Shown piece by piece: positions 1 to 8,995 of a stretch of DNA of 62,935 nucleotides. Position numbers and translations under genes: made by a program. Below the pieces are notes generated by a model. The model worked only from the letters and a program-made list of their open reading frames with translations. It made no database searches and was not told the origin of the DNA. Source of the DNA: an uncultured Alphaproteobacteria bacterium (GTDB lineage: Bacteria > Pseudomonadota > Alphaproteobacteria > HIMB59 > GCA-002718135); contig CACKRG010000007.1 of the NCBI GenBank assembly GCA_902602515.1, positions 1 through 62,935 of the forward strand, read 5' to 3'. Positions within the stretch are counted from its first letter, which is position 1. Each line of letters opens with the position of its first letter.

Positions 1-1107
1 ATTAAGATCTATTCTGTTATTATTGAAACTTCCAGGAAAACCCAAACTTGTTACGGGATTAAACCAAAGTGAAAAAAATCTTTTTACAGGTAATTCAAAA
101 TAAACATATTTTTTAAAATTATTACGATTATATTCTGCAAGTTCTTTAAAATTATTATCTATTTCTTTTGGTATTGCTAAGTTATTATAATTTGATAATT
201 TTTTAAGATTTTCCTCTACAAGCTTTACTTGAGCATCATTAAAGTATGCTTTTTCATCAATAATAATATTGTCATAGTTACCATAATCCACAGGATACAA
301 TGCATTTGCATACATATAGTTTGTAAATGACCATGTTGATATCCAATCAACATAACCATTTGGACTTTTTGGACCATCTTTTAAATGTAAACCAATTTGT
401 GTTGGAGGAATAAAATCAAGACCTGTTTGAAAATTTCTATATAGGTATGGACTTACTATTAATATTGAAATTATTGATATTTTTAAACTTGAAATTAAAA
501 AAGATTTAAAATTTTGTGTTATAAATAGTAATAAACATATAGGTAGTATATAAAAAATAAAGTCATATCTAATAAAAAAACCTATTGAAATCGTAATTCC
601 AATTAAAAGAAAATTTACTTTTTTATTAAAGAAAATAGGCAACAGATTCGTTAATAAAAAGATAGTTAAAGAAAAGCTGATAGACTCAGTCAAAACATAT
701 CTATGCCATCCAAAAGTTAATGGTGAAAAAATAATAATTAATATAAAAAAATTATTTATTTTAATATTTAAAAGTTTTTGAAGTTTGAATATAAAATAAA
801 TTAAAACTCCTAAATGAATAGTCATTTGAAAAAATCTTACAGGGTTTAAATTTTCTCCAAATAAATATAAAGATATACTTACTAAAAATGGATAGCCTGG
901 TCCCTGATTACTGCCCCAATGTGGAATACATTCTGCAGTAAGAGGATCTGATAACGATATACAATAATTATATAAAATATTTTTAGCAACAATTTTAATT
1001 GTATTTGTATCACCACTTTCAGATGGAAAAAAAATAATCAATAACAAATTTATTAAAAAAAAAACAAATAAAAAAAAATATGTTTTTTTAGTAAATAAAT
1101 TAGTCAT
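1..1107 (-). CDS. GT-C type membrane glycosyltransferase, partial (C-terminus beyond window)
   Basis: An open frame of 369 codons runs from an ATG at 1107 to the window edge with no stop, so the C-terminus is missing. The protein opens with a basic stretch and a hydrophobic segment (residues 10-27), then a loop containing SESGDTN and HWGSNQGPGYPF, then alternating hydrophobic segments with GWHRYVLTES between them. This is the layout of GT-C/PMT-like membrane transferases, which use a polyprenyl-phosphate sugar on the periplasmic side. Its start overlaps the stop of the upstream DPM1-like GT2 gene by 8 bases, so the two are probably translated together: GT2 would make the lipid-linked donor and this protein would use it. 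The acceptor is unknown. Confidence 0.72.
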   Translation of the reverse strand, partial: MTNLFTKKTYFFLFVFFLINLLLIIFFPSESGDTNTIKIVAKNILYNYCISLSDPLTAECIPHWGSNQGPGYPFLVSISLYLFGENLNPVRFFQMTIHLGVLIYFIFKLQKLLNIKINNFFILIIIFSPLTFGWHRYVLTESISFSLTIFLLTNLLPIFFNKKVNFLLIGITISIGFFIRYDFIFYILPICLLLFITQNFKSFLISSLKISIISILIVSPYLYRNFQTGLDFIPPTQIGLHLKDGPKSPNGYVDWISTWSFTNYMYANALYPVDYGNYDNIIIDEKAYFNDAQVKLVEENLKKLSNYNNLAIPKEIDNNFKELAEYNRNNFKKYVYFELPVKRFFSLWFNPVTSLGFPGSFNNNRIDLN

Positions 1108-1813
1108 AACCAAAAATTTTTTTTAAGTTAGTGTTAAATAAATATATTACCCAAATAAAATATTTAGGAAGCCATTTTATTAATTTAAATTTACTTTGAC
1201 CTTTTGTTCTTTCAATATGAGTGCCTGGTAATTCTACTAAGTTAAAATTTCTTCTATGTGCTTTAACAGTATACTCCATTACAATTGTAAATCCATCCAA
1301 GGATTCAACTTCAAAACTTTCAATTACTCTTTTTGAAAACATTCTGAAACAATAAGTTATATCCCTAATAGGGAATCTTAAAATATAATAACATATCCAA
1401 CTTCCAAAATATGCAACTATAGATTTAGATAATCTAACTCCTTTAGATTTACCTCCTTTAATGTATCTGCTAGGTGCAATGATATCATAACCTTTTAAAC
1501 CAATTGATACCATTTGATCTATGAGTAAAGAATTATGATAATCATCAGCATTATAAATTATTAAAAAATCTGATTTAGATTTTTTTAATCCAGTTTTTAT
1601 TGCAGAAGCAACTCCATTACCAATATTTTTTACTAAAATTATTTTATGTTTGCTACTTTTAAATTTTTTAATTTCATTAAGAGTCGGGTCACTATCATAA
1701 TCGTAACATATAATTATATTTGATGATGTTTTTACATCTTTCTCTAATAGATTAAGAGTATTTAAAATATTTTCCTCTTCATGAAATACTGGCATTATTA
1801 TATCTAAAATCAT
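1100..1813 (-). CDS. Family 2 glycosyltransferase, DPM1-like (polyprenyl-phosphate sugar synthase)
   Basis: This 237-aa protein has a GT-A fold start (IIMPVFHEEENI, residues 5-16) and an acidic metal/nucleotide site NADDYH at 88-93, equivalent to the DAD motif of dolichol-phosphate mannosyltransferases. RDITYCFRMF near residue 155 fits the acceptor-side motif of this family. A hydrophobic stretch near the C-terminus (about 218-228) may touch the membrane, but there are no true DPM-type TM helices. It is predicted to transfer a sugar from a nucleotide donor to a polyprenyl phosphate in the cytoplasm. The next gene on the same strand is a GT-C transferase that overlaps it by 8 bases. The sugar cannot be told from sequence. 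Confidence 0.85.
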   Translation of the reverse strand: MILDIIMPVFHEEENILNTLNLLEKDVKTSSNIIICYDYDSDPTLNEIKKFKSSKHKIILVKNIGNGVASAIKTGLKKSKSDFLIIYNADDYHNSLLIDQMVSIGLKGYDIIAPSRYIKGGKSKGVRLSKSIVAYFGSWICYYILRFPIRDITYCFRMFSKRVIESFEVESLDGFTIVMEYTVKAHRRNFNLVELPGTHIERTKGQSKFKLIKWLPKYFIWVIYLFNTNLKKIFGYD

Positions 1814-1965
1814 AATTATTATTAACTATTCTGTTATTAATACTTATAATAAATTATTGTATTCTTAAAAGAATTAATACTTTAAAAATGACTAATTTAT
1901 TAATGTCTGGTGTTTTTATTTGATTTAATTAAATATTATAATAAATCTGTTAAAGCAATCTAATC

Positions 1966-3222
1966 ATGATTAAAATAAAATATAAAAATCTTTCAAAATG
2001 TAGAATTTGTAATTCAAAAAATCTTAAGCTAATTACAAATTTAGGAAAACAACCAATATCAAACCAATTTATTTCAGTAACTAATCATAAAAAAATTATT
2101 CATGATAAAATTTCATTAAAAGTTTTAAAATGCTATAATTGTGGATTAGTTCAATTATCAAATACAGTAAATAGCAATCAAATATATAGGGAGTATTGGT
2201 ATAGGTCTGGGATAAACAAAACCATGAGACTAGCATTGAATGATATTAAAAAAGCTTCAATGAAACTTATTAAGCTTAAAAAAAATGATTTAATTATTGA
2301 TATTGGTTGTAACGATGGAACATTACTAAATTTTTTTGATGAAAAAAAATACCAATTAGTTGGTTTTGACCCTGCTTTAAATCTTTCAAATAAAAATGAA
2401 AAATTCAAAAGAATTAAAAATTACTTCTCTCTAAATAATTTGCTTAAAGCAAAAGTTAGAAAAAAAGCAAAGTTGATTACCTCAATTGCAATGTTTTATG
2501 ATCTAGATAATCCCAATAAATTTGTTAGAGATATTCACAGTTCACTTGATGAAAATGGTTTGTGGGTTATTCAATTTGCTGATTTGCTGGAAATGTTAAA
2601 TTTAAAAATGTATGATCAGATTATTCATGAGCATCTAGAGTACTATCATTTAAAACCACTAGAATTTTTGTTAAATAAAAATAAGTTAAAAATTATAAAA
2701 ATAGAAAAAAATAATGTTAATGGAAGTAGTTACAGAATTTTTGTTAAAAAAAATCTTGCAAAATTTAAAGAACATAAATCAGTAAAATATTTTAGAAAAT
2801 TAGAAAATAAAGCCAAATTAGAAAATGTAAGCACATATAAGAAATTTAATAAAGAGATAGTTTCTCATAAAAATAAGTTAGTAAAAATTATTAGAGAATT
2901 AAATAAAAAAAATAAAAAAGTGTTTGGATTAGGTGCGTCAACAAAAGGAAATGTCATATTAAATTACTGTAATTTTACTAAAAAAGAAATTAAATTTTTA
3001 GTTGATCGAAATCCACTGAAAGATGGGTGTAAAGCTATTGGCTCAAACATTCCAATAATTTCTGAAGAAAAAGCAAGAAAATTAAAACCTGATTACTATC
3101 TGTTGCTACCGTATTTTTTTAAAAATGAAATTGCTAAGAGAGAGAGAAAATTTCTATCCGAAGGTGGAAAAATTATAGTTCCCTTACCAAAGATAGAGAT
3201 TATTAAACAAAAAAAAATGTAA
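1966..3222 (+). CDS. SAM-dependent C-methyltransferase with zinc-binding N-terminus (TylC3/NovU-like)
   Basis: The 418-aa protein has the three parts of sugar C-methyltransferases. The N-terminal zinc-binding module has Cys12, Cys15, Cys56 and Cys59. The central Rossmann SAM domain has IDIGCNDG at 111-118. The C-terminal domain has GLGASTKGN at 321-329. The family motif HEHLEYY (221-227) supplies the catalytic His/Glu pair. Characterised relatives methylate a carbon of 3- or 4-keto-deoxy-sugar nucleotides. It is divergent from the GT2 gene and lies just left of a tRNA, among other surface-sugar genes, so a role in an unusual cell-surface sugar is likely. The substrate is not determinable. Confidence 0.85.
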   Translation: MIKIKYKNLSKCRICNSKNLKLITNLGKQPISNQFISVTNHKKIIHDKISLKVLKCYNCGLVQLSNTVNSNQIYREYWYRSGINKTMRLALNDIKKASMKLIKLKKNDLIIDIGCNDGTLLNFFDEKKYQLVGFDPALNLSNKNEKFKRIKNYFSLNNLLKAKVRKKAKLITSIAMFYDLDNPNKFVRDIHSSLDENGLWVIQFADLLEMLNLKMYDQIIHEHLEYYHLKPLEFLLNKNKLKIIKIEKNNVNGSSYRIFVKKNLAKFKEHKSVKYFRKLENKAKLENVSTYKKFNKEIVSHKNKLVKIIRELNKKNKKVFGLGASTKGNVILNYCNFTKKEIKFLVDRNPLKDGCKAIGSNIPIISEEKARKLKPDYYLLLPYFFKNEIAKRERKFLSEGGKIIVPLPKIEIIKQKKM

Positions 3223-3233
3223 AGTTTACAAAA

Positions 3234-3310
3234 TGGTAGCGGAGGAGGGATTTGAACCCCCGACATCACGAATATGAGCCGTGCGCTCTGACCAACTGAG
3301 CTACTCCGCC
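3234..3310 (-). tRNA. tRNA-Met (CAT anticodon, elongator type)
   Basis: Read on the minus strand, a full 77-base cloverleaf is present. The acceptor starts GGCGGAG and pairs with CTCCGCT (one G-U at the end), followed by A73 and an encoded CCA. The D arm contains AGCTCAGTTGGTCAGAGC, the anticodon stem CACGG/TCGTG encloses loop CTCATAT (CAT anticodon), and the T arm contains GGGTTCAAATCCC. The base-paired position 1-72 argues against initiator tRNA. A CAT tRNA can also be Ile2 (lysidine-modified), but the GGCGGAGTAGCTC start is typical of elongator Met. It separates two groups of surface-polysaccharide genes. Confidence 0.95.
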
Positions 3311-3446
3311 ATAGTCAAAAATAAATAAACTTATTGCTATTTAATGTAAAGTAATAAAAATATCTAATATAATCAGAAAATTTAATTAATTTAATAAGCA
3401 AATATTTATAATAAAAATAATAATTATAATATATACATAAACTATT

Positions 3447-3851
3447 ATGCTTGAGTTAAAGCAATACACAACAATCAAAAAAAGTTCAGAAAAATCATTT
3501 GGTATAGTATTTTCATTATTTTTTTTTATTCTTTCAATATTTCCTATTTTTTTTCAAAAACAATTAAATGTTTATTTTTTATTAATTGCTCTTGTTGTTA
3601 TTTTTTTTGCTTTTTTTAAACCTATTATTTTTTTCTATCCTAATAAAATTTGGATGAAAATTGGAGAGTTATTAAATTTTATTGTATCCCCCTTAGTAAT
3701 GCTATTAATTTTTATCTCAGCTTTTTTAACAACAAAGTTTTTCTTGATTTTATTTAATAAGAAATTATTATATGACAAATTTGATTCAAAAACTAAAACA
3801 TATTGGACAGATTATCAAAAAAATAAAGGCAAAATGAAAGATCAATTTTAA
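3447..3851 (+). CDS. SxtJ-family small membrane protein
   Basis: A 134-aa hydrophobic protein with about three membrane segments (roughly residues 20-35, 43-63 and 73-102) and a charged soluble tail ending KTKTYWTDYQKNKGKMKDQF. The tail, the size and the position fit the SxtJ-like membrane proteins that precede carbamoyltransferase genes in polysaccharide clusters. The stop codon TAA is followed at once by the ATG of a DUF5989 gene, which is followed directly by the carbamoyltransferase. The function of SxtJ proteins is unknown; membrane anchoring or an acceptor role for the carbamoyltransferase is only inference. Confidence 0.72.
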   Translation: MLELKQYTTIKKSSEKSFGIVFSLFFFILSIFPIFFQKQLNVYFLLIALVVIFFAFFKPIIFFYPNKIWMKIGELLNFIVSPLVMLLIFISAFLTTKFFLILFNKKLLYDKFDSKTKTYWTDYQKNKGKMKDQF

Positions 3852-4001
3852 ATGAAATTTATTTTAGAGATAATTAACTTCTTGAAAATTAGAAAAAAAT
3901 TTTGGTTACTTCCAATAATAATTATTTTATTAATTTTTGGTGGGTTAATTGTTTTAAGTCAAGGTTCTGCAGTAGCTCCCTTTATTTATACGGTTTTTTA
4001 A
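3852..4001 (+). CDS. DUF5989-like 49-aa membrane peptide
   Basis: This is a short gene: ATG at 3852, TAA at 3999. The peptide begins MKFILEIINFLKIRKKFWLLP, continues with one strong hydrophobic helix, and ends LSQGSAVAPFIYTVF. The pattern of a charged RKKFWLLP step, a single TM helix and an SAVAPFIYT end is that of DUF5989, a family found between SxtJ and carbamoyltransferase genes. It abuts both neighbours with no spacer, which supports it being a real translated gene in a three-gene cassette. Its role is unknown. Confidence 0.82.
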   Translation: MKFILEIINFLKIRKKFWLLPIIIILLIFGGLIVLSQGSAVAPFIYTVF

Positions 4002-5831
4002 TTGGCAAAAATTTTAGGTATATCAGCATTTTTCCACGACAGTTCAGCTGCTTTAATTATAGATGGCAATATTATTGCTGCTGTTCAAGAAGAAAGATTT
4101 ACTAGAATTAAACATGATTCAAGTTTTCCAGTAAGGTCTATAGAATTTTTATTAGAAAATAGTAAAATAAAATTATCAGACATTGATAAAGTTATTTTCT
4201 TTGAAAAACCGTTATTGAAATTCGAAAGATTATTAGAAACATATGTTCATAATGCACCTTTTGGATTTACTTCATTTAAAAAAGCAATGCCTCTATGGAT
4301 TAAGGAAAAATTATTTCAAAAAAAATTGATAGTAGATAACTTAAATAAAATTTCAAAATTTGATCAAAATAATTTATTTTTTTTAGAACACCATTTGAGT
4401 CATGCTGCTAGTGCTTATTATCCTTCTCCATTTAATGAAGCAATAATATTAACAATTGATGGTGTTGGAGAATCAGCTACAACAACTGTAGGCATTGGAA
4501 AAAATAATAAAATTGAAATTTTAAAGGAAATTCATTTTCCAAATTCCTTAGGATTGTTATATTCAGCATTTACATACTACCTTGGATTCAAAGTAAATAG
4601 TGGTGAATATAAAGTTATGGGTCTAGCCCCATATGGAGAACCAAGGTTTTCTAATAAAATATTTGAATATTTAATAGATGTAAAAGAAGATGGATCTTTT
4701 AGATTGAATCAAAAATATTTCAGTTATTCTACAGAATTAAAAATGGTTAATAAAAAATTTGAAAATTTATTTAATCAGAAAACAAGATTACCAGAGCAAG
4801 ATCTTAAACAATTTCATATGGATATTGCTGCATCAATTCAAGATGTTACTGAAAAAATTATTTTAAAATTAGTAAAAAATTTAAGAAATGAATATAAAAT
4901 TGAAAACTTATGTTTAGCTGGCGGTGTAGCACTCAATTGTGTAGCGAATGGCAAAATAAGAAAGGAAAAAATATTTGAAAATATATGGATACAACCAGCG
5001 GCAGGTGATTCAGGTACAGCAATTGGAGCTGCATTATACTATTGGTATAATGAGTTGAATAATGAAAAAAAATTTACAGCTAAAGACTCTATGAGAGGAA
5101 GCTTCTTAGGCCCTAGCTTTACCTCAAACGAAATTGAAACTCAGTTAACTACTCTTAATGCAAAATTTGAACACCTTGATGAAGAAACTATAATTTCTAA
5201 TATTGCGAAAGAGATAGCTGAAGGAAAAGCAATAGGATGGTTTAATGGAAAAATGGAATTTGGCCCACGGTCTTTGGGTTCAAGATCAATAATAGCAGAT
5301 CCAAGAAATGATATTATGCAAAGGCAGTTAAATCTTAAAATTAAATTTAGAGAAAGTTTTAGACCTTTCGCCCCTTCTGTTCTTTATGAAGATCTAAATG
5401 AATGGTTTGACCTTGAAATTGAGAGTCCATATATGCTTTTAGTCTCACAAGTTAATAAAAATAAGTTAATTAAAATGACTGAAGATCAGGAAAAATTATT
5501 TGGTATAGAAAAATTAAATATTAAAAGATCAGAAATACCTGCAGTAACTCACGTAGACTTTAGCGCAAGAATACAAACAGTCCACAAAGATACAAATGAA
5601 AAATACTATAATTTGATTAAAAAATTTAAGGAGCTTACCAATTGTCCAGTTTTATTAAATACATCATTTAATATTAGAGGAGAACCGATAGTTTGTTCTC
5701 CAGAAGATGCATTTAGATGTTTTATGGGAACTAATTTAGATGTTTTAGTTATAGAAAATTTTGTACTATATAAAAAAGATCAAAATAAAGATTTGATAAT
5801 GGATTACAGAAAAAATTTTGAATTAGATTAA
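4002..5831 (+). CDS. Carbamoyltransferase (NodU/CmcH/TobZ family)
   Basis: A full-length 609-aa protein. The N-terminal Kae1-like ASKHA domain contains FHDSSAAL (11-18), the His cluster HHLSHAASAYY (130-140), TIDGVGE (151-157), AGGVALNCVANG (306-317) and QPAAGDSGTAIGAA (331-344). GKMEFGPRSLGSRSI (416-430) begins the C-terminal domain. Family members use carbamoyl phosphate and ATP to make carbamoyl-AMP and transfer the carbamoyl group to a sugar hydroxyl. The start appears to be TTG at 4002, directly after the upstream TAA; no ATG lies near the conserved start AKILGISAFFHDS. It probably decorates a surface glycan together with the SxtJ and DUF5989 products. Confidence 0.93.
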   Translation: MAKILGISAFFHDSSAALIIDGNIIAAVQEERFTRIKHDSSFPVRSIEFLLENSKIKLSDIDKVIFFEKPLLKFERLLETYVHNAPFGFTSFKKAMPLWIKEKLFQKKLIVDNLNKISKFDQNNLFFLEHHLSHAASAYYPSPFNEAIILTIDGVGESATTTVGIGKNNKIEILKEIHFPNSLGLLYSAFTYYLGFKVNSGEYKVMGLAPYGEPRFSNKIFEYLIDVKEDGSFRLNQKYFSYSTELKMVNKKFENLFNQKTRLPEQDLKQFHMDIAASIQDVTEKIILKLVKNLRNEYKIENLCLAGGVALNCVANGKIRKEKIFENIWIQPAAGDSGTAIGAALYYWYNELNNEKKFTAKDSMRGSFLGPSFTSNEIETQLTTLNAKFEHLDEETIISNIAKEIAEGKAIGWFNGKMEFGPRSLGSRSIIADPRNDIMQRQLNLKIKFRESFRPFAPSVLYEDLNEWFDLEIESPYMLLVSQVNKNKLIKMTEDQEKLFGIEKLNIKRSEIPAVTHVDFSARIQTVHKDTNEKYYNLIKKFKELTNCPVLLNTSFNIRGEPIVCSPEDAFRCFMGTNLDVLVIENFVLYKKDQNKDLIMDYRKNFELD

Positions 5832-5832
5832 A

Positions 5833-6168
5833 TTAAATTGAAAATGATTCTCCACATCCACATGTGCTTTTCTCATTTGGATTTTGAAAAATAAACCTTG
5901 AAGAAAGCTTATCAGTTGCGTAGTCCATTACAGAACCTACTAAAAACATTGTTGCTTTTGGATCTATAAAGACTGTCAAATCTTCCATAACAATTTTTTC
6001 AAATTTTTCTAAATCAGAAGATTTAGCAAAATCGAGTTTATATGAATAACCGCTACAACCCGATTTATCGACACCTATTAAAATACTATCCATTTCTTGA
6101 GGAGCGTTTTTTAGTATTTTTTTAAGCTGATTTGCAGCGTTAGATGTTATGGACAGTAAATTATTCAT
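5833..6168 (-). CDS. sufA: A-type Fe-S carrier protein (SufA/ErpA/IscA family)
   Basis: At 111 aa it has the usual A-type carrier length and the three conserved cysteines: Cys38 in GCSGYSY, and Cys103 and Cys105 in the C-terminal CGCGESF. These bind a 2Fe-2S or 4Fe-4S cluster for delivery to apoproteins. It is the last gene of the sufB-C-D-S-sufT-sufA run, 17 bases after sufT, and ends one base from the convergent carbamoyltransferase stop. Whether it works as SufA or ErpA cannot be settled by sequence; the symbol follows the operon context. Confidence 0.9.
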   Translation of the reverse strand: MNNLLSITSNAANQLKKILKNAPQEMDSILIGVDKSGCSGYSYKLDFAKSSDLEKFEKIVMEDLTVFIDPKATMFLVGSVMDYATDKLSSRFIFQNPNEKSTCGCGESFSI

Positions 6169-6185
6169 TAATCTAAATAAATATA

Positions 6186-6572
6186 TTAAAATATATCTAA
6201 AGCAAGTTTTGCTTCTTCAGACATTAAATCTTTATGCCATTTGGGTTCCCACACTAATGAAACTTCTATTGAATTTAAATTTTCTAATTTTTCAATAGAC
6301 TTTCCAACATTTTCTGGCATTTTACCTGCTACTGGACAGTTTGGGTTAGTCAGAGTCATTCTAACTTTGATATCATTATTATCTGAAATTGTAATTTTAT
6401 ATATTAATCCCAGATCATACAAATTTACTGGTATTTCAGGATCCACAACAGTTCTAATACATTCAATAACCTGTTCTTCTGTAATTTTAAGTAATGAACC
6501 TGAATTATTACATTTTTTATGATAGCTCGAATTTTTATCAGGAAGGAAATCTTTAAGTATTTTATCTTGCAT
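6186..6572 (-). CDS. sufT: SufT, MIP18/DUF59-family Fe-S assembly factor
   Basis: A 128-aa MIP18-family protein. The core runs from about residue 33 and has TVVDPEIPVNLYDLGLIY (41-58) and TNPNCPVAG (75-83) with the conserved Cys79. About 30 residues of unconserved N-terminus precede the domain. SufT proteins act in Fe-S cluster maturation, especially at high demand. It sits 3 bases after sufS and just before the A-type carrier, the order typical of alphaproteobacterial suf operons. Confidence 0.9.
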   Translation of the reverse strand: MQDKILKDFLPDKNSSYHKKCNNSGSLLKITEEQVIECIRTVVDPEIPVNLYDLGLIYKITISDNNDIKVRMTLTNPNCPVAGKMPENVGKSIEKLENLNSIEVSLVWEPKWHKDLMSEEAKLALDIF

Positions 6573-6575
6573 AAC

Positions 6576-7772
6576 TTAACTTAGAATTTTTAATATTTCA
6601 TCTATGCTATTAACTAAATAATCAATATCATCTTTTGTGTTATAAATACCAAATGACACTCTTGAAGTTCCAGTGATATTTAAATGTTTCATAAGAGGTT
6701 GACAGCAATGATGGCCTGTTCTTATTGCAATATTTTTTTTATCTAACATTGCACCCATATCTGAATTATGAACACCATCAATATTAAAGGAAATAATTGC
6801 TCCTTTATTTTTATTAGATCCATATATTTTTAATTTATTAATCTTAGATAGCTTTTCATACGCATAATCATGAAGACTCATTTCATACTCATATATTTGA
6901 TTTGGATCGACTTCATTCATGAAGTTTAAGCATGATGAAAATCCAATTACTGGTGCAATAGGAGGAGTTCCTGCCTCAAATTTTTCAAAGCCAGTCGCAT
7001 ATGTACTTTTACTAATATCTACATCTTGTATCATTTGCCCTCCTCCTTGATAAGGAGAAAAAGAATCTATCCATTTATCATGCATATAGAGTATACCAAG
7101 GCCTGAAGGACCATACATTTTATGAGCAGAAAAAACATAAAAATCAGGATCTAACTCTTTAAGATCAACTTTTTTATGAGGCGCGAACTGACAACCATCA
7201 AGTAATAATGGAATATTATTATTTTTTGTAATCTCTTTAATTTTATCAAAATTTGTTATTGAACCTGTAACATTCGACATATGTGTTAATGTTATAAGTT
7301 TTGTTTTTGTATTAATTTTATTATTTAACTCATTATAATTAATATCACTATTTTCAGTTAACCCCAGAGGTGTTATTTTTATTTTTTTTTCAATAATATG
7401 CCATGGAATTAAATTAGCATGATGTTCTAGAAAACTTAATATTATCTCATCTCCATCTTTAAGATATTCTTTTGACATACAAGAGGCAATAAGATTAATT
7501 CCTTCAGTTGCACTTTTCACAAAGATAATATTATTATGAGAAACATTAAGATAATTTGCTACTTTTTTTCTAGCATCTTCAAATTTTTTTGTAAGCTTTG
7601 AACTTAATTCATAATTACCTCTATGAATATTCGCATATTCATTGGTGTAACAATTGTTAGTGGCATCAATCATTTCATCAACTTTTAATGCAGAAGCTGC
7701 TGTGTCTAAGAAAACTAAATTAGGATTTTTTTTGAAAACAGGAAATTTTGATTTTAAATTAGAAATATTCAT
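6576..7772 (-). CDS. sufS: SufS cysteine desulfurase
   Basis: A 398-aa class V aminotransferase-fold enzyme that removes sulfur from cysteine for cluster assembly. PLP Lys218 lies in SAHKMYGPSGLG (215-226). The substrate-binding HH of EHHAN is at 117-118. The catalytic cysteine is Cys356 in RTGHHCCQP, the SufS (group II) pattern rather than IscS. It overlaps sufD by 4 bases. No SufE or SufU gene is next to it, so the sulfur acceptor must be elsewhere. No IscS lies in this window; the neighbouring mnmA raises the possibility that SufS also feeds tRNA thiolation. Confidence 0.96.
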   Translation of the reverse strand: MNISNLKSKFPVFKKNPNLVFLDTAASALKVDEMIDATNNCYTNEYANIHRGNYELSSKLTKKFEDARKKVANYLNVSHNNIIFVKSATEGINLIASCMSKEYLKDGDEIILSFLEHHANLIPWHIIEKKIKITPLGLTENSDINYNELNNKINTKTKLITLTHMSNVTGSITNFDKIKEITKNNNIPLLLDGCQFAPHKKVDLKELDPDFYVFSAHKMYGPSGLGILYMHDKWIDSFSPYQGGGQMIQDVDISKSTYATGFEKFEAGTPPIAPVIGFSSCLNFMNEVDPNQIYEYEMSLHDYAYEKLSKINKLKIYGSNKNKGAIISFNIDGVHNSDMGAMLDKKNIAIRTGHHCCQPLMKHLNITGTSRVSFGIYNTKDDIDYLVNSIDEILKILS

Positions 7773-8995
7773 TTTACTTTGCTTAGATATCTAACTAATT
7801 TCTTCTGAACAAATTCAGACAATTGATCATCATTAATACTGCTTAATTCCTCATTTATAAATGAGGATATTAATATTTTGGTTGCTGCATTTTTACTCAT
7901 ACCTCTAGATCTAAGATAAAATATAGCATTTTCATCTATTGGACCAATTGTTGAGCCGTGACTACATTTCACGTCATCAGCATATATTTTTAGTTCAGGT
8001 TTAGAAAAATAGGAGGAACTATCTGACAGAAGTACCCCTTTACTAAGCTGATATCCTTCAGTTTTTTGTGCTAATTGATCGACATATGTGTTGCTAAAGT
8101 AAGTTGCTTTAGCACGATCATTCAAAATACCTTTATAAACTTGATTACTTTTACAATCTTCTGCTAAATGTTTTACATATGTTTTATTATTTGAGGTATT
8201 GTTATCTTTAAGAAAAAATACCCCCTGTAAATCAACTTGTGAATTAGTTTCTATTAGTTCAGAAAAATGAAAATTTCTTACGTAACCATCAGAAAAATTA
8301 TATACTTTTTGATTATAAATAGATTTCTGTTTACATGATGAATGACTAGTAATTATTAAATTGTGATCAAAGGAATTATCTTGTACTAAGAAATGATTTA
8401 ATGAGGATTTTTTTTCTAACTTAATTACATTAAATATATTACAAGTAGAATTATTTTTATTTTCAAATTCCTCATTAAGACTAAGAGATGATCCCTCTTC
8501 ACAAATAATTTTGTTTTTTTGAAAAATAGTTAGATCGTTATCAGTTACAATATTTGATATTTTAATTTTAATGTTATTATTTTTTTTTATTAAAATCTTA
8601 AAGCCGCTGTTTAAGAATAATGAATTCAAATTGACAAAGTGATCATTATTTTCAATTGTATGATTTTCAGAAAAATCGTTATAATCTTCATCTGAAATTT
8701 TGGTAATTTCAATCTTATCATCCTTGAAACTTGAACACTGACCATTAACTGAAACTATTGAGTAACTGTTATCCTGATTATTGTTAATTAATGATGTTTC
8801 TTCAGAAACAATATACTTATATTTGAAATTAAAAAAATTTTTAATGTTTAAATTTTTTAAACATTCGTTATTTTTTTTATCAAATCTATCAGATTCAAAA
8901 ACGTTTATTAATTCTTGCCTATGAATTTCTACGTCTTTATTTTCTGAAAAAAAAATATTTTTTTTATTTTTTTTATAAATATCTTGAATATTCAT
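7769..8995 (-). CDS. sufD: SufD, Fe-S scaffold complex subunit
   Basis: A 408-aa protein with poor conservation at the N-terminus and a clear SufB/SufD beta-helix C-terminus: KTYVKHLAEDC, then DDVKCSHGSTIGPIDENAIFYLRSRG near residues 346-371, which holds the conserved His of the SufB-SufD interface. It forms SufBC2D with the neighbouring products, the scaffold on which the cluster is built. It lies between sufC (1-base overlap) and sufS (4-base overlap), so translation is probably coupled. Confidence 0.95.
   Translation of the reverse strand: MNIQDIYKKNKKNIFFSENKDVEIHRQELINVFESDRFDKKNNECLKNLNIKNFFNFKYKYIVSEETSLINNNQDNSYSIVSVNGQCSSFKDDKIEITKISDEDYNDFSENHTIENNDHFVNLNSLFLNSGFKILIKKNNNIKIKISNIVTDNDLTIFQKNKIICEEGSSLSLNEEFENKNNSTCNIFNVIKLEKKSSLNHFLVQDNSFDHNLIITSHSSCKQKSIYNQKVYNFSDGYVRNFHFSELIETNSQVDLQGVFFLKDNNTSNNKTYVKHLAEDCKSNQVYKGILNDRAKATYFSNTYVDQLAQKTEGYQLSKGVLLSDSSSYFSKPELKIYADDVKCSHGSTIGPIDENAIFYLRSRGMSKNAATKILISSFINEELSSINDDQLSEFVQKKLVRYLSKVK

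Noticed and set aside
3902..4105. 67-codon plus-strand frame across DUF5989 and the carbamoyltransferase start
   Set aside because: It is out of frame with both DUF5989 and the transferase and has no domain features.
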